Source: Zarea fungicola (lineage: Eukaryota > Ascomycota > Sordariomycetes > Hypocreales > Cordycipitaceae). From it: a DNA stretch of 64,000 bases. This document shows positions 9,942-21,381 of this stretch, piece after piece (the first letter of the stretch is position 1; the number at the start of each line of letters is the position of its first letter). The notes under the pieces were generated by a model, which ran no database searches, had not been told where the DNA came from, and worked only from the letters and a program-made list of their open reading frames with translations. The translations under genes were made by a program, and so were the position numbers. The DNA is taken from contig FWCC01000283.1 in assembly GCA_900169235.1 (NCBI GenBank), positions 179,070 to 243,069 of the forward strand. The letters run 5' to 3'.

Positions 9942-11000
9942 TCAACTGAAAATATGACCGCATTCGCAGCAAACATAAAATAGTTTCTTTTCAAGGACAA
10001 CGTCAACACCAAGCTTCAAAAAAAAGTATACAAGACCAAAGCCAGGATAGGGTTCAAGGCTTACCATGCCGGTTTCAGTGGTTCGCTGCTGAGATTGGAA
10101 AAAGACAGCCTCTTCATGGCTGCAGCGAGGGCAAGTCTTGTTGGACCGAGGAAGCTATAGTTGGGGGTTGTGATGCCAGTTAGCGAGCCAGTTCCATATG
10201 AAAACAAGAAGAAAAGGGCTGCGCAAATGATGTGGTGGACATGAAAAGACAAATAAGAAAACGTGTATAACGTGTATTTTGTGTTTCCAAAACGCCAATG
10301 CCGGTTTAAAAATAAAAGAGGAAAGTCGAGAAGCGGGATATTATTGTCATCATGAGCATGTCTTGTCGTGTCGTGTCGTATCGTGTCTGTCTTTGTTTTT
10401 TTTTTTGAGACGCCGTCAGTTGCTCGGCGGCTCGGACAAAGTATCGCTCAATGTCGAATCGGAATCTGGATGATCGGCAAAGAATTCATTGTCAAAGTCC
10501 ATGTCGTCGCCAAATTCGTCAAAAAGATCTTCTTCGGTCCAGCCAATGTTGGAAGCCATGGCTAGAAGGGCGTCGAGATCTTGAGCGCTCCCGCTTCCAT
10601 TCTTGTCCCTTTCGCAGTGGCCACGACAGGACGTCGTCGTGACAAGCATATCCGGGCTGGGGGAACCGCACGTGTTGCAGGTAATGACAATGCCGCAGTG
10701 GAGGCAAACGGGCAGCATCAGGGCGTCACTAACCGTAGGATCAGAGCCGACGTCCTGGGTGACACCGGCCGTCTCGCCTGCCGAGTTGTTGAGGATGTTG
10801 CGGAAGACGCACGTCGATTGCGCCTCCTCGGTGTACTTGCAAGTCCGGCACGTAAACTGCAACTTGTGAGACTCCTCATCCTCCTTGGGGTACAGCATGT
10901 TGGAGCATTCGGAGCAGAAGCGAAAGGTGATTTGCTCCAGCTTCTTGTCCTCGCCCGCGTCGGCGCCCTGGTAGGAAGTCGTAGACTGAGGGGTCGCCAT
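9942..11000 (-). CDS. rpb9: RNA polymerase II subunit Rpb9 (133 aa, canonical splice form)
   Basis: Exons 11000-10734, 10154-10065 and 9986-9942 give 134 codons. The N-terminal zinc ribbon is [16 protein letters not shown] with FTCRTCKY (two CxxC pairs), followed by the conserved [10 protein letters not shown]. The second ribbon begins at [19 protein letters not shown], continues with [11 protein letters not shown] and ends at [11 protein letters not shown]. Rpb9 contributes to start-site selection, fidelity and TFIIS-stimulated cleavage in the Pol II jaw. Intron 1 (10733-10155) is 579 nt, much longer than the others in this window. It starts with GTTAGT and is open in frame for 105 further codons (see separate entry). 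A naive gene caller would miss the true C-terminus and report the read-through form. Confidence 0.95.
10416..10733 (-). other. In-frame coding extension inside rpb9 intron 1: alternative C-terminus
   Basis: If the GTTAGT donor at 10733 is not used, the rpb9 frame continues for 105 codons to TGA (10418-10416), giving a 194-residue product with only the first zinc ribbon of Rpb9. The extension holds CLHC and CNTC separated by five residues, then a CRGHC, then an acidic tail ([17 protein letters not shown]) and a Ser/Asp-rich end. Roughly 60 percent of its third codon positions are G or C, whereas the rest of the intron is AT-rich. This looks like real coding sequence used by an alternative transcript, or a small nested ORF beginning at the internal ATG near 10718. 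No known domain was recognised. Confidence 0.5.
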
Positions 11001-13042
11001 GGTAAGAAAAAATGATGTTTGTCTGTGTGTGCTGTATTGTACTGTTGACGTCGCGATCGGCCAGAAAAGAAAGCTATCTAAAATGCTGATGCAAAAAAGT
11101 ACAAGATTAGTCCAAAAGCTAGATGCTGCTGGGGTCAGTCGGGACTTTTATTTGTCGGATTGTGGATGGGGAAGAGAAGAAGAAAGATTGGGCGGATGGG
11201 TGCGTTAGGCGCGTGCGTGTTGAAGTGGAAACTCTTTTCTGCGCGCAAGGCAGCCACCAAAGCCGCTCCTCGTGGGGCAGAATTTAGAACCACATTGCCA
11301 CCCACCAATAGGCGATGAGTCAGCAGTCAGTCAATGAGTTGGTCACACGCCAACGATCATTTGGGGACTCGCAGTGACAAAGAAATGCTCCAAAACAGAC
11401 GTTAAAAATGCCTTGAAAATGTCACAAATAAAGGGATAAAAACAAACTGTCAAATTTCAGGAGTTGAATACATGTACTGCGAAAATGAAATACAAGGGTG
11501 TCCTTGGGTGTGCAAAGGTTGCTATTGCCGAACCACCACAATGAGTCACTGTACCAGCAGGCCTGGGAGCACTGTCAGGTTTCAACGGCCAGTGGGTGAC
11601 GTTACAGTGGTCTCCCCGCCCAGATCCAGTGACACTTTGTTGTAGGCCTTGCCTGTCGCTGCTGCCTACCCTATACTGCAACTTGTCGCGTGTGACCAAA
11701 AACAGGCCACAGCGCGGGACTGACTGACGGTAGCATTAGTTGCATGCAGTGGTCTATTCTGTCCAAGTTACAGAGTGCTGATGTTCTGTAAGAGTTACAG
11801 GCAGAGGATGCGAAATGGGACGTGGTGCTGAACCGTGGAGACGTTGGCACCCAACTATTTGCCAAGACAGATCGAAGGTACCGTCTACGGCAGCCAGGAC
11901 AGGATTCAAACAACCCATGTGCAGCCTGCTCACTTGCAAGAATACACTTTCCCCTCTTTTAAAGCGATAATACGCGGAAAAAAAAAAAAAAAAAAAGAGC
12001 GAAGTGGAAAAGACAGGTGCATGCCCAATCACTTCCGACAGTCCAGCAAAGTCGCCTCAGACATGGAGCTTGTTAAAAATAGACAAATAGACAAACAGAC
12101 AAAACAGAAAAGCCACTTGGAGAGTGTGACTAGCACGATAGTTTAGTATTGACAAGGGCGGTATAGTATGCCACAACCCGGAACTGCTTGTGTCCGTAAA
12201 ACTTATAGGGCCTCCAAGTAAGCACTTGGTCAAGGCATATGCCCTTGCTCAAATCTTAGTTCCAGCCACCACCAACAGACAATAGGCTATCGGCAAAGCT
12301 CATGTCGACACTGGCCCAGCAAGCAAGTCCCTCGTGCATGCTGGCCGCTGCAGGGACTTCGACCTGAATACGAGGCATGAAAACAGCCATCTGCAGCAAC
12401 TAAGCGAGGGATACCCCTACCTAATTAAACAACACCATGTACCCTAGAATACAGGTGAATTTCCATGAACATTGTTATAATTCGACGCTTACTAAGCGGA
12501 TAACTGCTCTTATTGGCATACGTTCAACAGTTCCTGTATAGAAATCAATCGCGATTAAAAATTACCAATTCTATATATTCATTCTTAGCATCTAAAGTCG
12601 GCCCCTATTACCACTAAAAGTAATAGTAACACGACAGGATGTGGTGGGTGTGTCTAGTACGCCGATGAGATTTAGTGCCAAGGCTGGTTCGCGAAGGCGT
12701 CCTTGCTTGCGACCTTATTAATTGCTGAAACTACAATACCTGTGATATCTGTTGCACAGCAAGAGTTCTTGAGCTTACCCAGGCCTATGCCGACGGTGGC
12801 ACTCTATCTTTCAAGCTTTATCAGGGTCTTTTGATCATGGAAATTTAGCGATAGCTCAAAGGACCAAATGGGTGCTTTCCGCAATCGTGCTAATGATTTA
12901 TGACCAATAATCAAGCCAGTCAGCTATTCCGAGACTTACTTCGCGACCAAGGCCTGAGATCCTTGGAACGAAAATCCGACAGTTGAATTTGACAATTATT
13001 CTACAACACAAACCATTTGATACAATGTTTATTGTGCGTCAT
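11001..13042. other. Gene-poor region
   Basis: Two kilobases downstream of the rpb9 start hold no credible coding frame. An A18 run sits near 11980-11998. From about 12450 the sequence becomes AT-rich with scattered stops in all frames, as in decayed repeats, but I could not match it to a specific element. Confidence 0.4.
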
Positions 13043-13390
13043 TGTTGGTATATCACAGGTAGTTACGCGGCACGGTACTGAGAGAGGCGTCTCTCAATAG
13101 GTATACTGCCGTCGGTCAGGCCGGTTGACCGACGGAAGCCTGCTGCGGCAGGAGTCAGGCTTCATCAGAACGGCTGCTTGACCTGACTCGGTAGTCACAA
13201 CAGTGATAATTGATTGTGATGAAGGAAGAGTGAGGAATGTGCCACACCACCGATGGTGGCTGCGGGAAGGGACATGTCTTGATTTCTATATATAGATGTA
13301 CAAACATTGCCTCTTCATCAACTACAACCCCAACTACTCTACTTGATGAACCTTGTACACCTAATAATATCCCCTGCTTTATTTCCTACA
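13043..13390. mobile_element. Hairpin-rich island, possible solo LTR (Ty1/copia style)
   Basis: The segment starts TGTTGGTATATCAC and ends near CCTACA, the TG..CA form of an LTR. It contains a TATA-like box (TATATATAG near 13291) followed by a CT-rich tract, as in copia LTRs. Within the first 210 bases there are four inverted repeats: TGAGAG/CTCTCA (13079-13096), a ten-base perfect stem CCGTCGGTCA/TGACCGACGG (13109-13135), GAGTCAGG/CCTGACTC (13152-13189) and CCACC/GGTGG near 13250. I could not find a convincing target-site duplication, no second copy lies in the window, and no internal retroelement genes are present. A structured noncoding RNA is an alternative. Confidence 0.3.
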
Positions 13391-13908
13391 CCGTCTTCCA
13401 AGTTCAAACCGCCTGCAGCGGCTATTGGTCCCGTACTCCATGCATCAAGTACGTAAACTAACCAATGGACACTTTCAAAGATGGCCAGAAACAAAATACG
13501 TTTGAAGTTCAGTTGCAAACGCCGCCTTCATTTCTTGACTTTGGGTAGTCATGCATGCGCCATTCCTCCACCCCCCCAAAAAAAGATTCCTCTGCGTTGG
13601 TCAGCCACAGCGCTTCTGTGCCAGCTGAATTATACGGCCGTTGTCCTGCATGCAGAAATCAATATTAGCCCCTCGCCCGGCCTTGCAGTACCCGTAATAG
13701 AAGGTGCTCCGCGGGGCTGAACTGAATGAATTGCAGCAACAACGAATATGGGCTCGGCGGTCGCTGCGGGCGGCCCAGCTATGCCATCTGCAAGTCATCA
13801 GCTGCGCAAGGCGCGAAGCCTTGGATGTACAGGACGTAAATACCATGCACTGGTCGGCTCGCACCAGGCTGTTCTTCATTTCAAGTTCAGAACATTTACG
13901 TGCCAGTC

Positions 13909-16416
13909 ATGGAGTACAACTTGGTGCGTAACTTTGACGACCATGCGTTGGACATGGAGTACAGCAGCTCCGTGTCTGGACATAACCGATCGTCTGGCGC
14001 TGTGATGATCAGCCGCATACCATTTGTATCCGATGAAGGCCCACTGGATATGATACCACTTGTGGAGAGGTAAGCACGCCGTCGGTTGTGGGACAGTCCA
14101 TTTATTCAGGTTAACAGAAAAAGAAACGAGTCCAACATTAATCATGACGCTACGACTTCCCACGAATTTGGCAGTATTGAGGACTTGGCACCGTGGTTTC
14201 CTGAACTACACCCCGGCTATGCCAAGGCGCGAGGAGGGTGGAAATGGTACATGTCTCGACGCCCTAGAATGCTATCTATGCAGCTTGGGATAACCGCCAT
14301 CGTTTTATTCGTCAATGTTGGCCTGACTCTATGGGCATCGATCAATCGCACATTGGAAATTGGAACCTCTGTGATATTCCGAGGGAACTGCAGACAAGTT
14401 CAGCGCCTGGATACAGCAGCTCATCTAGTCATCAACCTGCTGTCAACAATACTACTTGGAGCGAGTAACTTTTGCATGCAGATTCTCGTTGCACCAACCC
14501 GACAAGAGATTGACCGCGCACATGCCTCTCACACGTGGCTACATATTGGAGTTCCGAGCTTGCGTAATCTGACAAAGATTGACCCCCGGCGCGTTGTCAT
14601 TTATGCAATCCTGGCTCTCAGCTCCTGTACGCTGCACTTGCTGTATGAAAGCCCCCACCTCACCTCTTGGTCAGTCATTAATATTCTTTTATAGATGGAA
14701 TGGAGCAGTTTATACGTCAACTCCATTTGTCAAGTACAACGCCGTTATGGTGACATCCGACTTTGAAGTGAATGACAGGCCGTGGAATATTTCCAACTCA
14801 AATATCACATTGCCAATGGTTGAAAAGATTCGTGCAAACTGGACAAAGTACACCACTCTAAACCGAACCGCTTGCATTAACCGGTACATGAGCCCCTTTT
14901 CGGGTGCGGGTGATGTCGTGGTGGTCACTACCGAAAGCAACAACAGTGTCACAAGAAATGATGGCACATCCCTGATATACGTTCAGGGGTTCGGAGCTCG
15001 TGATTGGAACGCAATGCCATGGTGGATGTGTCGACGCACTGGTCCTTCATTTGACTGCACGAAAGAGAACCTTCTCCCCGATGCGAATGATTGGCGGGTA
15101 ACAGTAACAAACGAAAATGGAACTCTTTGGTCAGTTCCTCTGAATCGCACCAAGGATGTAACTGTCAGTTACTGTCTGAGCGAAGGCATCATGGATATCG
15201 AGCAATGGTGCAGTCTTGAAATCAGTGTCACGATTATGGAAGTAGTATGTGTTATGAACCTGCTCAAGCTCATTTCAGTCGCAATCATGGTGGCTTCAGC
15301 AACCTTTGCCCAAAAGAGAGCCTTTAGCCAACGCTACAAGGCCTCCTCCAGGGAGCCTTTGATCACGATTGGTGATGCTATAGAGTCCTTCCTGGACAAC
15401 CCAGATGCGACAACGAAGGGCATGTGCCTCTTTTCCCAAACGGATTTTGAAGGGCCTCGAGGCTGGAATACTACGGAAAAACAATGGTACGGAGAGACTG
15501 TAGTCAAAAAGTTCACACTGGTATCTCGGAAAAGTTGGATAATCACAATTGTTAGGTGAGTATATGACTTTCTTCCGCCCCAGTCTACCATGCATATGAA
15601 TAATGGTTTTTTTGGTTTTATCCCAGTTCCTCCATAACAGTAGGGGTTGTATCGTATCTCTTCGCATCATCTCTTCACACTCTTGCGGCTACGGGTCAGG
15701 GGACCGACTTGCGATCATTGTATGCTCAAGGGCTTGGGACTGTTAGTATGTCCAACATTGTGAGCATTTTCCCAATTGACGAAGCACGGACCGAGAGCCG
15801 CTTTTGGGCCTGTGCTGCGTTTGCAAACAGCTGGCAGCTACTCATCAGCCTACTCTATGTCATTTACAACTCTGTTCTTACCCAGATCTGTGTTGGGTTG
15901 GAATGGAGCCATTACGCAATGCGTCGCAGCTTCCTGCGGACCTCATGCCCCAAAGGCATGCAGCGATCATCCTATTTTCTTTCACTCCCATACAGATACA
16001 GCATACCTCTTTCCATTTTGATGGTGTTATTGCATTGGCTCATATCTCAAAGCATCTTCTTGGTCCGATCGTCCTCCTACACCTTTGACGGCATTAGGCG
16101 TCCTGGTGCCCCGTCCTCCGAGGTCGGCTTCTCTAGCCCGGGCATCCTGCTGTCTCTGGTGATTGGACTCCTTTTACTGCTTTTTCTGGCTTTTGTCGCG
16201 AGCCAGAAAGCGACATTCCGGCTGCCGGTTGTATCAACGTCAAGTGCTGCCATCAGCGCCGCTTGTCATCCAGCGGCGAAGGATCAGAGCGCTGCTTTAT
16301 TGCCGGTGCGCTGGGGTGTCATCCCATCCAAGTCGTATCCTGGCGACGTTGGGCACTGCTCATTTAACACGCATGCTGAGACTCATGATGCAATTGTTGG
16401 ACATTTGTATAAATGA
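13909..16416 (+). CDS. DUF6536 fungal multi-pass membrane protein (778 aa)
   Basis: Four exons, 13909-14069, 14118-14642, 14695-15555 and 15627-16416, total 779 codons. The DUF6536 core is clear in exon 2: GITAIVLFVNVGLTLW as the first TM helix, then HLVINLLSTILLGASNFCMQ, LVAPTRQEIDRAH, WLHIGVPSLRNL, and HLLWNGAVYTS across the second intron. A lumenal or external region with several N-glycosylation sequons follows, then about five more helices and the usual C-terminal motif LPVRWGVIPSK with GHCSFNTH. The function of the family is unknown. Acceptor choice at intron 1 (AACAG) and donor GTATGA at intron 2 are set by frame and by family conservation. The upstream 500 bases include the hairpin-rich island. 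Confidence 0.85.
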
Positions 16417-16959
16417 CCCGTCTTGGGGAACAACTCGGACCGAAGATCAGGGTTGGACGTCTGTCGAATGCGAATGCGAATCGATAGTTTCATTCCACGC
16501 CAAGTCTTACGAATGTTTAATCGAACGGGCGGCCATTCGATTCGAAGCGAATCATACATGGTGCCACCATTCAACCGGAAATAGCATAGTGACTTGATTG
16601 GCCGCGGTTGTTTGGGGATCTTCGCCAACCCTAACCCTGTATCTGTAAGTGAGGGTCGCTGCGCCGGTGCCTAAAGGCTTACCACTGAAAGGCCAAGGCC
16701 AATTAGGATAGCAAAACACAACAGGGATGGGGAGCGCTGAAGCTTACACGTAAATACAAAAAGAGAGTTCATTCCTCACTGGACATATCGACAAGAGTGA
16801 AGGAATTTAAGTAACTAGTATAGTGAAATGCAACGGGAGCAATGCGTCCTTTTTGACTTTGACAAAATCAAGGTAAAGATGCAGTGATGAACTTGAACGA
16901 TATACTTGTTTTCCAGCTCCAAGAGTCTGCCCTAAAGATATTCATCTGCTCCCAGTGAC
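16417..16959. other. Convergent intergenic region with a two-unit telomere-like motif
   Basis: About 540 bases separate the 3' ends of the DUF6536 and Mpv17 genes. AACCCTAACCCT occurs at 16627-16638, two units of the fungal telomere repeat. Otherwise nothing is recognised. Confidence 0.5.
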
Positions 16960-17675
16960 TTAGTGGTCTAATTTAGCCCTCGACTCTATGCCCTCGCGCT
17001 CCTCAGCCTTTCTATTCATATAAGCCAAGTATGTCTGCCAACCCAGCCCAACAATCCCATTAAAAACAGCACGAGACTCCATGGGCACATATGTGAAACT
17101 AAAAGCAGTAGCAATGGGCCAAATCTTCATAGCGTCAGCAAAACTTGCTGGCACAGTCGCCTTGATTCGACGCCATGCTTGTGCTCCGCTCTCCCCCATG
17201 AGTAGAGCCTGCATCCCAAAAAAGTAAGTGTTAAATATTGGCGTAAAAATGAATTGGTGAATGGAAACTTTGGTTGCTAGTGATATTGTCCATGACGAGT
17301 AATTGAAATTACGTGAAAGAAAGACAAACCTGTACAGGGATAACTCATTAGCCAAGACGAAATGCGAATTGAAGGACTGCGAGGCGTGCCTCACCACTTG
17401 TATCCTGGGATGCATGCAATGGCCCCAATGACAAGAGATCTACTCGCCCGAGCTGGATCATATGGCTTCCCACTGATGCGCTGTGAAGAGAAATCTGCAG
17501 TGAAATAAATCACCATGGCGCTACAAAATTGTGTCAAATACGGCCGCGTCCGCTGAGCATTGGAGTACGCTTTCGCGAGCCGTGGCAGATGTCCCGGTTT
17601 CGGGCGCTGCAAGACACTTGAAATCGATCTAGACATCTGAGAGCTTCTCCCGCTGTTTGAAATATGTAGACGCAT
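16960..17675 (-). CDS. Mpv17/PMP22-family inner-membrane protein (216 aa)
   Basis: Exons 17675-17395 and 17329-16960 give 217 codons. The intron uses GTGAGG..ACAG, and joining restores PGYKWFVFLSRNFNYSS. Family motifs visible are YLTQFCSAMVIYFTADFSSQ near residue 50, FTPIFNTYFFGMQALLMG in the middle, and the C-terminal KIWPIATAFSFTYVP...RAVFNGIVGLGWQTYLAYMN signature (the W..W..NF..VP type pattern of Mpv17). Four TM helices are expected. Family members (Mpv17, Sym1, PXMP2, Woronin-body WSC) sit in mitochondrial or peroxisomal membranes and act as channels or in stress tolerance. The start at 17675 is the first in-frame ATG, with a second possible start about 14 codons later. The exact paralogue is not resolved. 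Confidence 0.85.
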
Positions 17676-19114
17676 CGTAAAGTATACAGGAATTACTAAT
17701 AAAATTGGCAGAAATGTGTTGAAAATGGACAAGAAATTTGAGCATGGACATTTGGAATTTTTGTATCCTTGACCTACCAGTATATAGGCATCCTCACAAA
17801 AGAGGCTTGAACTTGTTGCACGCTACTAAAAATGGACAAAAAAGCCAAGCTTAATGCCTATTAGACTTCATAGGCACGTGGCTACTCTTTGGACGGCAGT
17901 GCGCTTTCCGACAAGGAGCAAGATAAGCGTGGCTTCCAACGAACGACTTCCGCAAAGGTCTAGACTTTGGTGACTATGTCAGGAAAAGACTTTATCCCGC
18001 CAAAATCCGAGCGAATAGCATCATGAAACTGAGGAAAAGCCGCCACCTCCTGGGACGGATCACACGGCATCAGCAGAGAGGTTGGTCGGAAACCGAGACC
18101 AACTGAACAGCCGGGTACATCAGAAGCCGGATATAGGCAGCACCTCTCGCGATAATCTATAATCAGCGCCAACTAATAATTCCAGGCCAGACTAAGGCTC
18201 AGCTCTCAAATTGAATCATGGTAATTCTCCGTTTCCATTGGCGCCCGGGGCCAACGGATGCTGACCCTAATTTAGAGCTACCGCCGCCACGGCCCGCCGC
18301 GGACCCCAAACGGTGTACTATCTACTAGCCGTTGTTGCTATTATTTTCCGGTCTAAAATAGAATCCTCGTATTGGCCGGCCTTCATGTTTCCCAAACTAT
18401 AACCGACTAGTTATTGGCTTTTGCGCCAGTGGCACAGCTGCTGACTGGTCGGCTAGTTGAATTGGCGCCGCCACGCCGCGCCTCTAGTTCAACACACTCT
18501 GCTTCGCCGCATTCACCGGCCTCTCTTGGTACCAATATTCTGGTCTAAAATATACAGTAAGACTGGTCATCATGGAATTGGATGAAATGTTTTGCGTGCA
18601 AGCTCCGAAGTTGCCGGCCTTTTCTCTTGCACTATATTTAGTGACCAACGTTGGATCTTATCACGCCGTTGTTGGTCAGGCAGTTGGTATGCATGCAATA
18701 TACCTTGAAACAACTTAGTTTAAGCTAAATCTCCCCCGCATGATCCAAACGTGGCAGCTAGTAGATTCAAGGAACCTGGTAAGTGGTGGAAAATAAACCC
18801 ACCACCCAATTTTAGCCCGCGTTTATACCTGGAATCAAGAACATTAATATAGCACATTACCAATATAGGCAGGAGGATTATGTTGTCTAGACCAATGCTA
18901 TTTCGTACTGTGGCCGGCATGGCCGGCTTCTTGCTAACCGAGCTTTAGAAGTTCAGTTTGCAGAATATAGCCAAGTTCAAAATCATCGGCCTGCGCCAAA
19001 GACTCCAGTAAACGGATGATGTAAATAGCTTTGAGTGTTCCTCTCAAGCAAAGAATCAATTCGTTTCACAAGTTGGTAAATCATTTTAAGAAATACAAAA
19101 TTTCAGCGGCAGGC
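17676..19114. other. Divergent intergenic region
   Basis: This 1.4-kb gap between divergent genes has alternating AT-rich and GGCC-rich patches (18200-18520) and repeated GGTCTAAAATA motifs (near 18350 and 18542). No coding frame, tRNA or clear element is seen. Confidence 0.4.
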
Positions 19115-20541
19115 ATGGCCACTCAACAACAAGATGATACAACGAGCAAGGACATGCTCCCTTCTGCCACAAAAGATTACAAAGATGACAGCTCAATAAC
19201 GACTTGGTCAACCGACGAAGTAGATTCTCGCCGCTCAAACTCCATAAAAGAGAGTGACGAGGTACCCGATGGTGGGCTCCTTGCCTGGACACAGGTTCTT
19301 GCTGCCCATCTTCTGGTCTTTAGCGGCTGGGGCTACGTCAACAGCTTTGGCATCTTCCAGTCGTACTATGCCGTGTCCCTCGGCCTGCCGCCGTCGACAA
19401 TCTCCTGGATAGGCGGCCTGCAGACGTGCCTCGTGTTCCTCGTCGGCGCCGTGTCAGGCCGGGCACACGACGCGGGCTACCTGCGACCTGCCCTCGCCCT
19501 TGGCTGCAGCATGCAAATCCTGGCTCTCTTCATGACGAGCCTGTGCACCCGGTACTGGCAGCTCATCCTCGCCCAGGGCGTCTGCCAGGGTCTCGGGTTC
19601 GGCGTCTGCTTCACGCCCGCCATCGCCCTGGTCTCGACGTACTTTAAGCGCCACCGGTCCCTGGCGATATCCATGGTGGCCTCGGGTGCGGCCACGGGTG
19701 GCGTGGCGTTTCCGCTCATGGCACAGCAGCTCCTTGCCCGTGTTGGGTTCGCGTGGACGGTCCGGGCGATTGGGTTCGTCGTCATCTTCAACTCCGCCGT
19801 TGCCCTGGCGCTGGTGAAATCGAGATTGCCGCCTCGCAAGTCCGGCCCGCTGCTGGAGCTGAGCGCTTTTCAAGAGAAGCCTTATGCGCTCTTTACGCTG
19901 GGCATGTGGTTTGTGCTTTGGGCAACGTACATTGCCTACTACTACGTGAGTCCCACACCTGCAGCAGCATCCAAATACATCTCCTGACTTGTGTAAACTC
20001 CCAGGCTCGACCATTTGCTTTGGACATTCTTCATTCCACTCCGTCCACCTCGTTTACGATCCTGCTGATCCTGAATTGTGTTGGTGTGCCGGGTCGAATG
20101 GTCCCAGCATATATTGCTGATAAAATGTCAAGTCCGGTTGTCGTTCTCATTCCCTTCACGTTTGCAGGAGCAGTCTGTCTTTTCTCATGGACAGCAGTAT
20201 CCTCACTCCCTGGACACATGGTCTGGGTTGTCGTCTATGGCTTCGTTGGAGCGGCCATCCAGGGACTCTTCCCAGCATCCTTGTCGTCGTTGTGCCCAGA
20301 TCCTGCCATGATGGGGACCAGGATCGGCATGGTGCTTAGTGTTAGTAGTATTGCGTGTCTGACTGGACCTCCCATGGCAGGTAAACTGATCCAGGTAACG
20401 AATGGGGATTATCTAGCTGCGCAGCTATGGTCTGCGTCTTGCCTCCTGCTCGGTGGACTCATTGTAACGGCAGCTCATTTGGTCAATAGGAGGGAGCAGA
20501 AAGTTAGAGAAAAGAGCGGTCGGCAAATATCTATAGCTTAG
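19115..20541 (+). CDS. MFS monocarboxylate-transporter-type carrier (455 aa)
   Basis: Exons 19115-19945 and 20005-20541 around a 59-nt intron (GTGAGT..CAG), 456 codons. After a hydrophilic 60-residue N-terminus the MCT signature DGGLLAWTQVLAAHLL opens TM1; other motifs are GWGYVNSFGIFQSYY, QGVCQGLGFGVCFTPA in TM4-5, YFKRHRSLAISMVASGAATG, and GVPGRMVPAYIADK in the second half. Twelve TM helices are expected. Fungal members move monocarboxylates, riboflavin or secondary metabolites; the substrate cannot be read from sequence. The next gene is an amino-acid permease in convergent orientation. An in-frame TTG further upstream is not a start in fungi, so the ATG at 19115 is used. Confidence 0.9.
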
Positions 20542-21381
20542 AGAAAGATGCTATGAGGAATAACTCGTTACCGAGAGATGTACTCTAGGCATATCCAGAG
20601 TCAGCATCGCCACAGTATATATGCTATATTCAGTCCCCATTCTAATGTTTTCTATGCCATTTCTCTTATTGAAATCGCTATTTATCGCCTATACTTCCGA
20701 CCTTTAGTCAAACTACCGGGTCTTCCACTCATAGGTTCACCCTCTAACGCTTAACCTGGTATTTATCTTAGCTTCTAGCTGACCAACCTCTCTTACTTAC
20801 ATTTTAGCATTTTGCTTGTTATAATGTGTATCTTAGCAGTTCGTTCATCTTGACGATCTATAATATGTGCCACAAACGTCCAAAACAGTAGAAACAAGAC
20901 TGCACTTCTGGTAAGTGTGATGTCCGCTTTTTACAACGCCAAGGCCTGCTACTTCGGTGGGTTAGATGGCTGTTGGTGGATATAGGAAGTGTACGGAGTA
21001 CATGCTATCATATTCAGGTGACCATAGTAGTTTATTACTAACTAGTGTTGTAATGTCATTCGATAGTGTGTGCGGTCAATTTAAAGCGCCACCAGATCCG
21101 GGCCACGGCAGACTTCTAGATCGCAGTTTTTTCTTCTGTTTGAGCTTTATAATGGATCCAGTTAATCTGTTCAAGAGGCATGATAGGAGGGGCAACTTAG
21201 TTAAAGAAGTTCTCCTGTCACATTATCATTATCAAGTTGGAATCACACAGTTCCTGCTAATTAAGCAACGCGCCATAATTTCTTTAATGCCAAATAATGG
21301 AAAGAACTTAGCACACTCTATTTATAAAAAATATATTCCCAGACTGCAGTTTACTGATATGTAAACTGAGACCTGATACTT
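20542..21381. other. Convergent intergenic region
   Basis: The 840 bases between the MFS carrier and the amino-acid permease are AT-rich. An open frame of 132 codons beginning with ATG at 20966 has no recognisable motif and AT-rich codon use, so I treat it as chance. Confidence 0.45.

Noticed and set aside
20966..21364. 132-codon ATG-initiated frame on the plus strand
   Set aside because: AT-rich codon use, no motif, and located in a convergent intergenic region.
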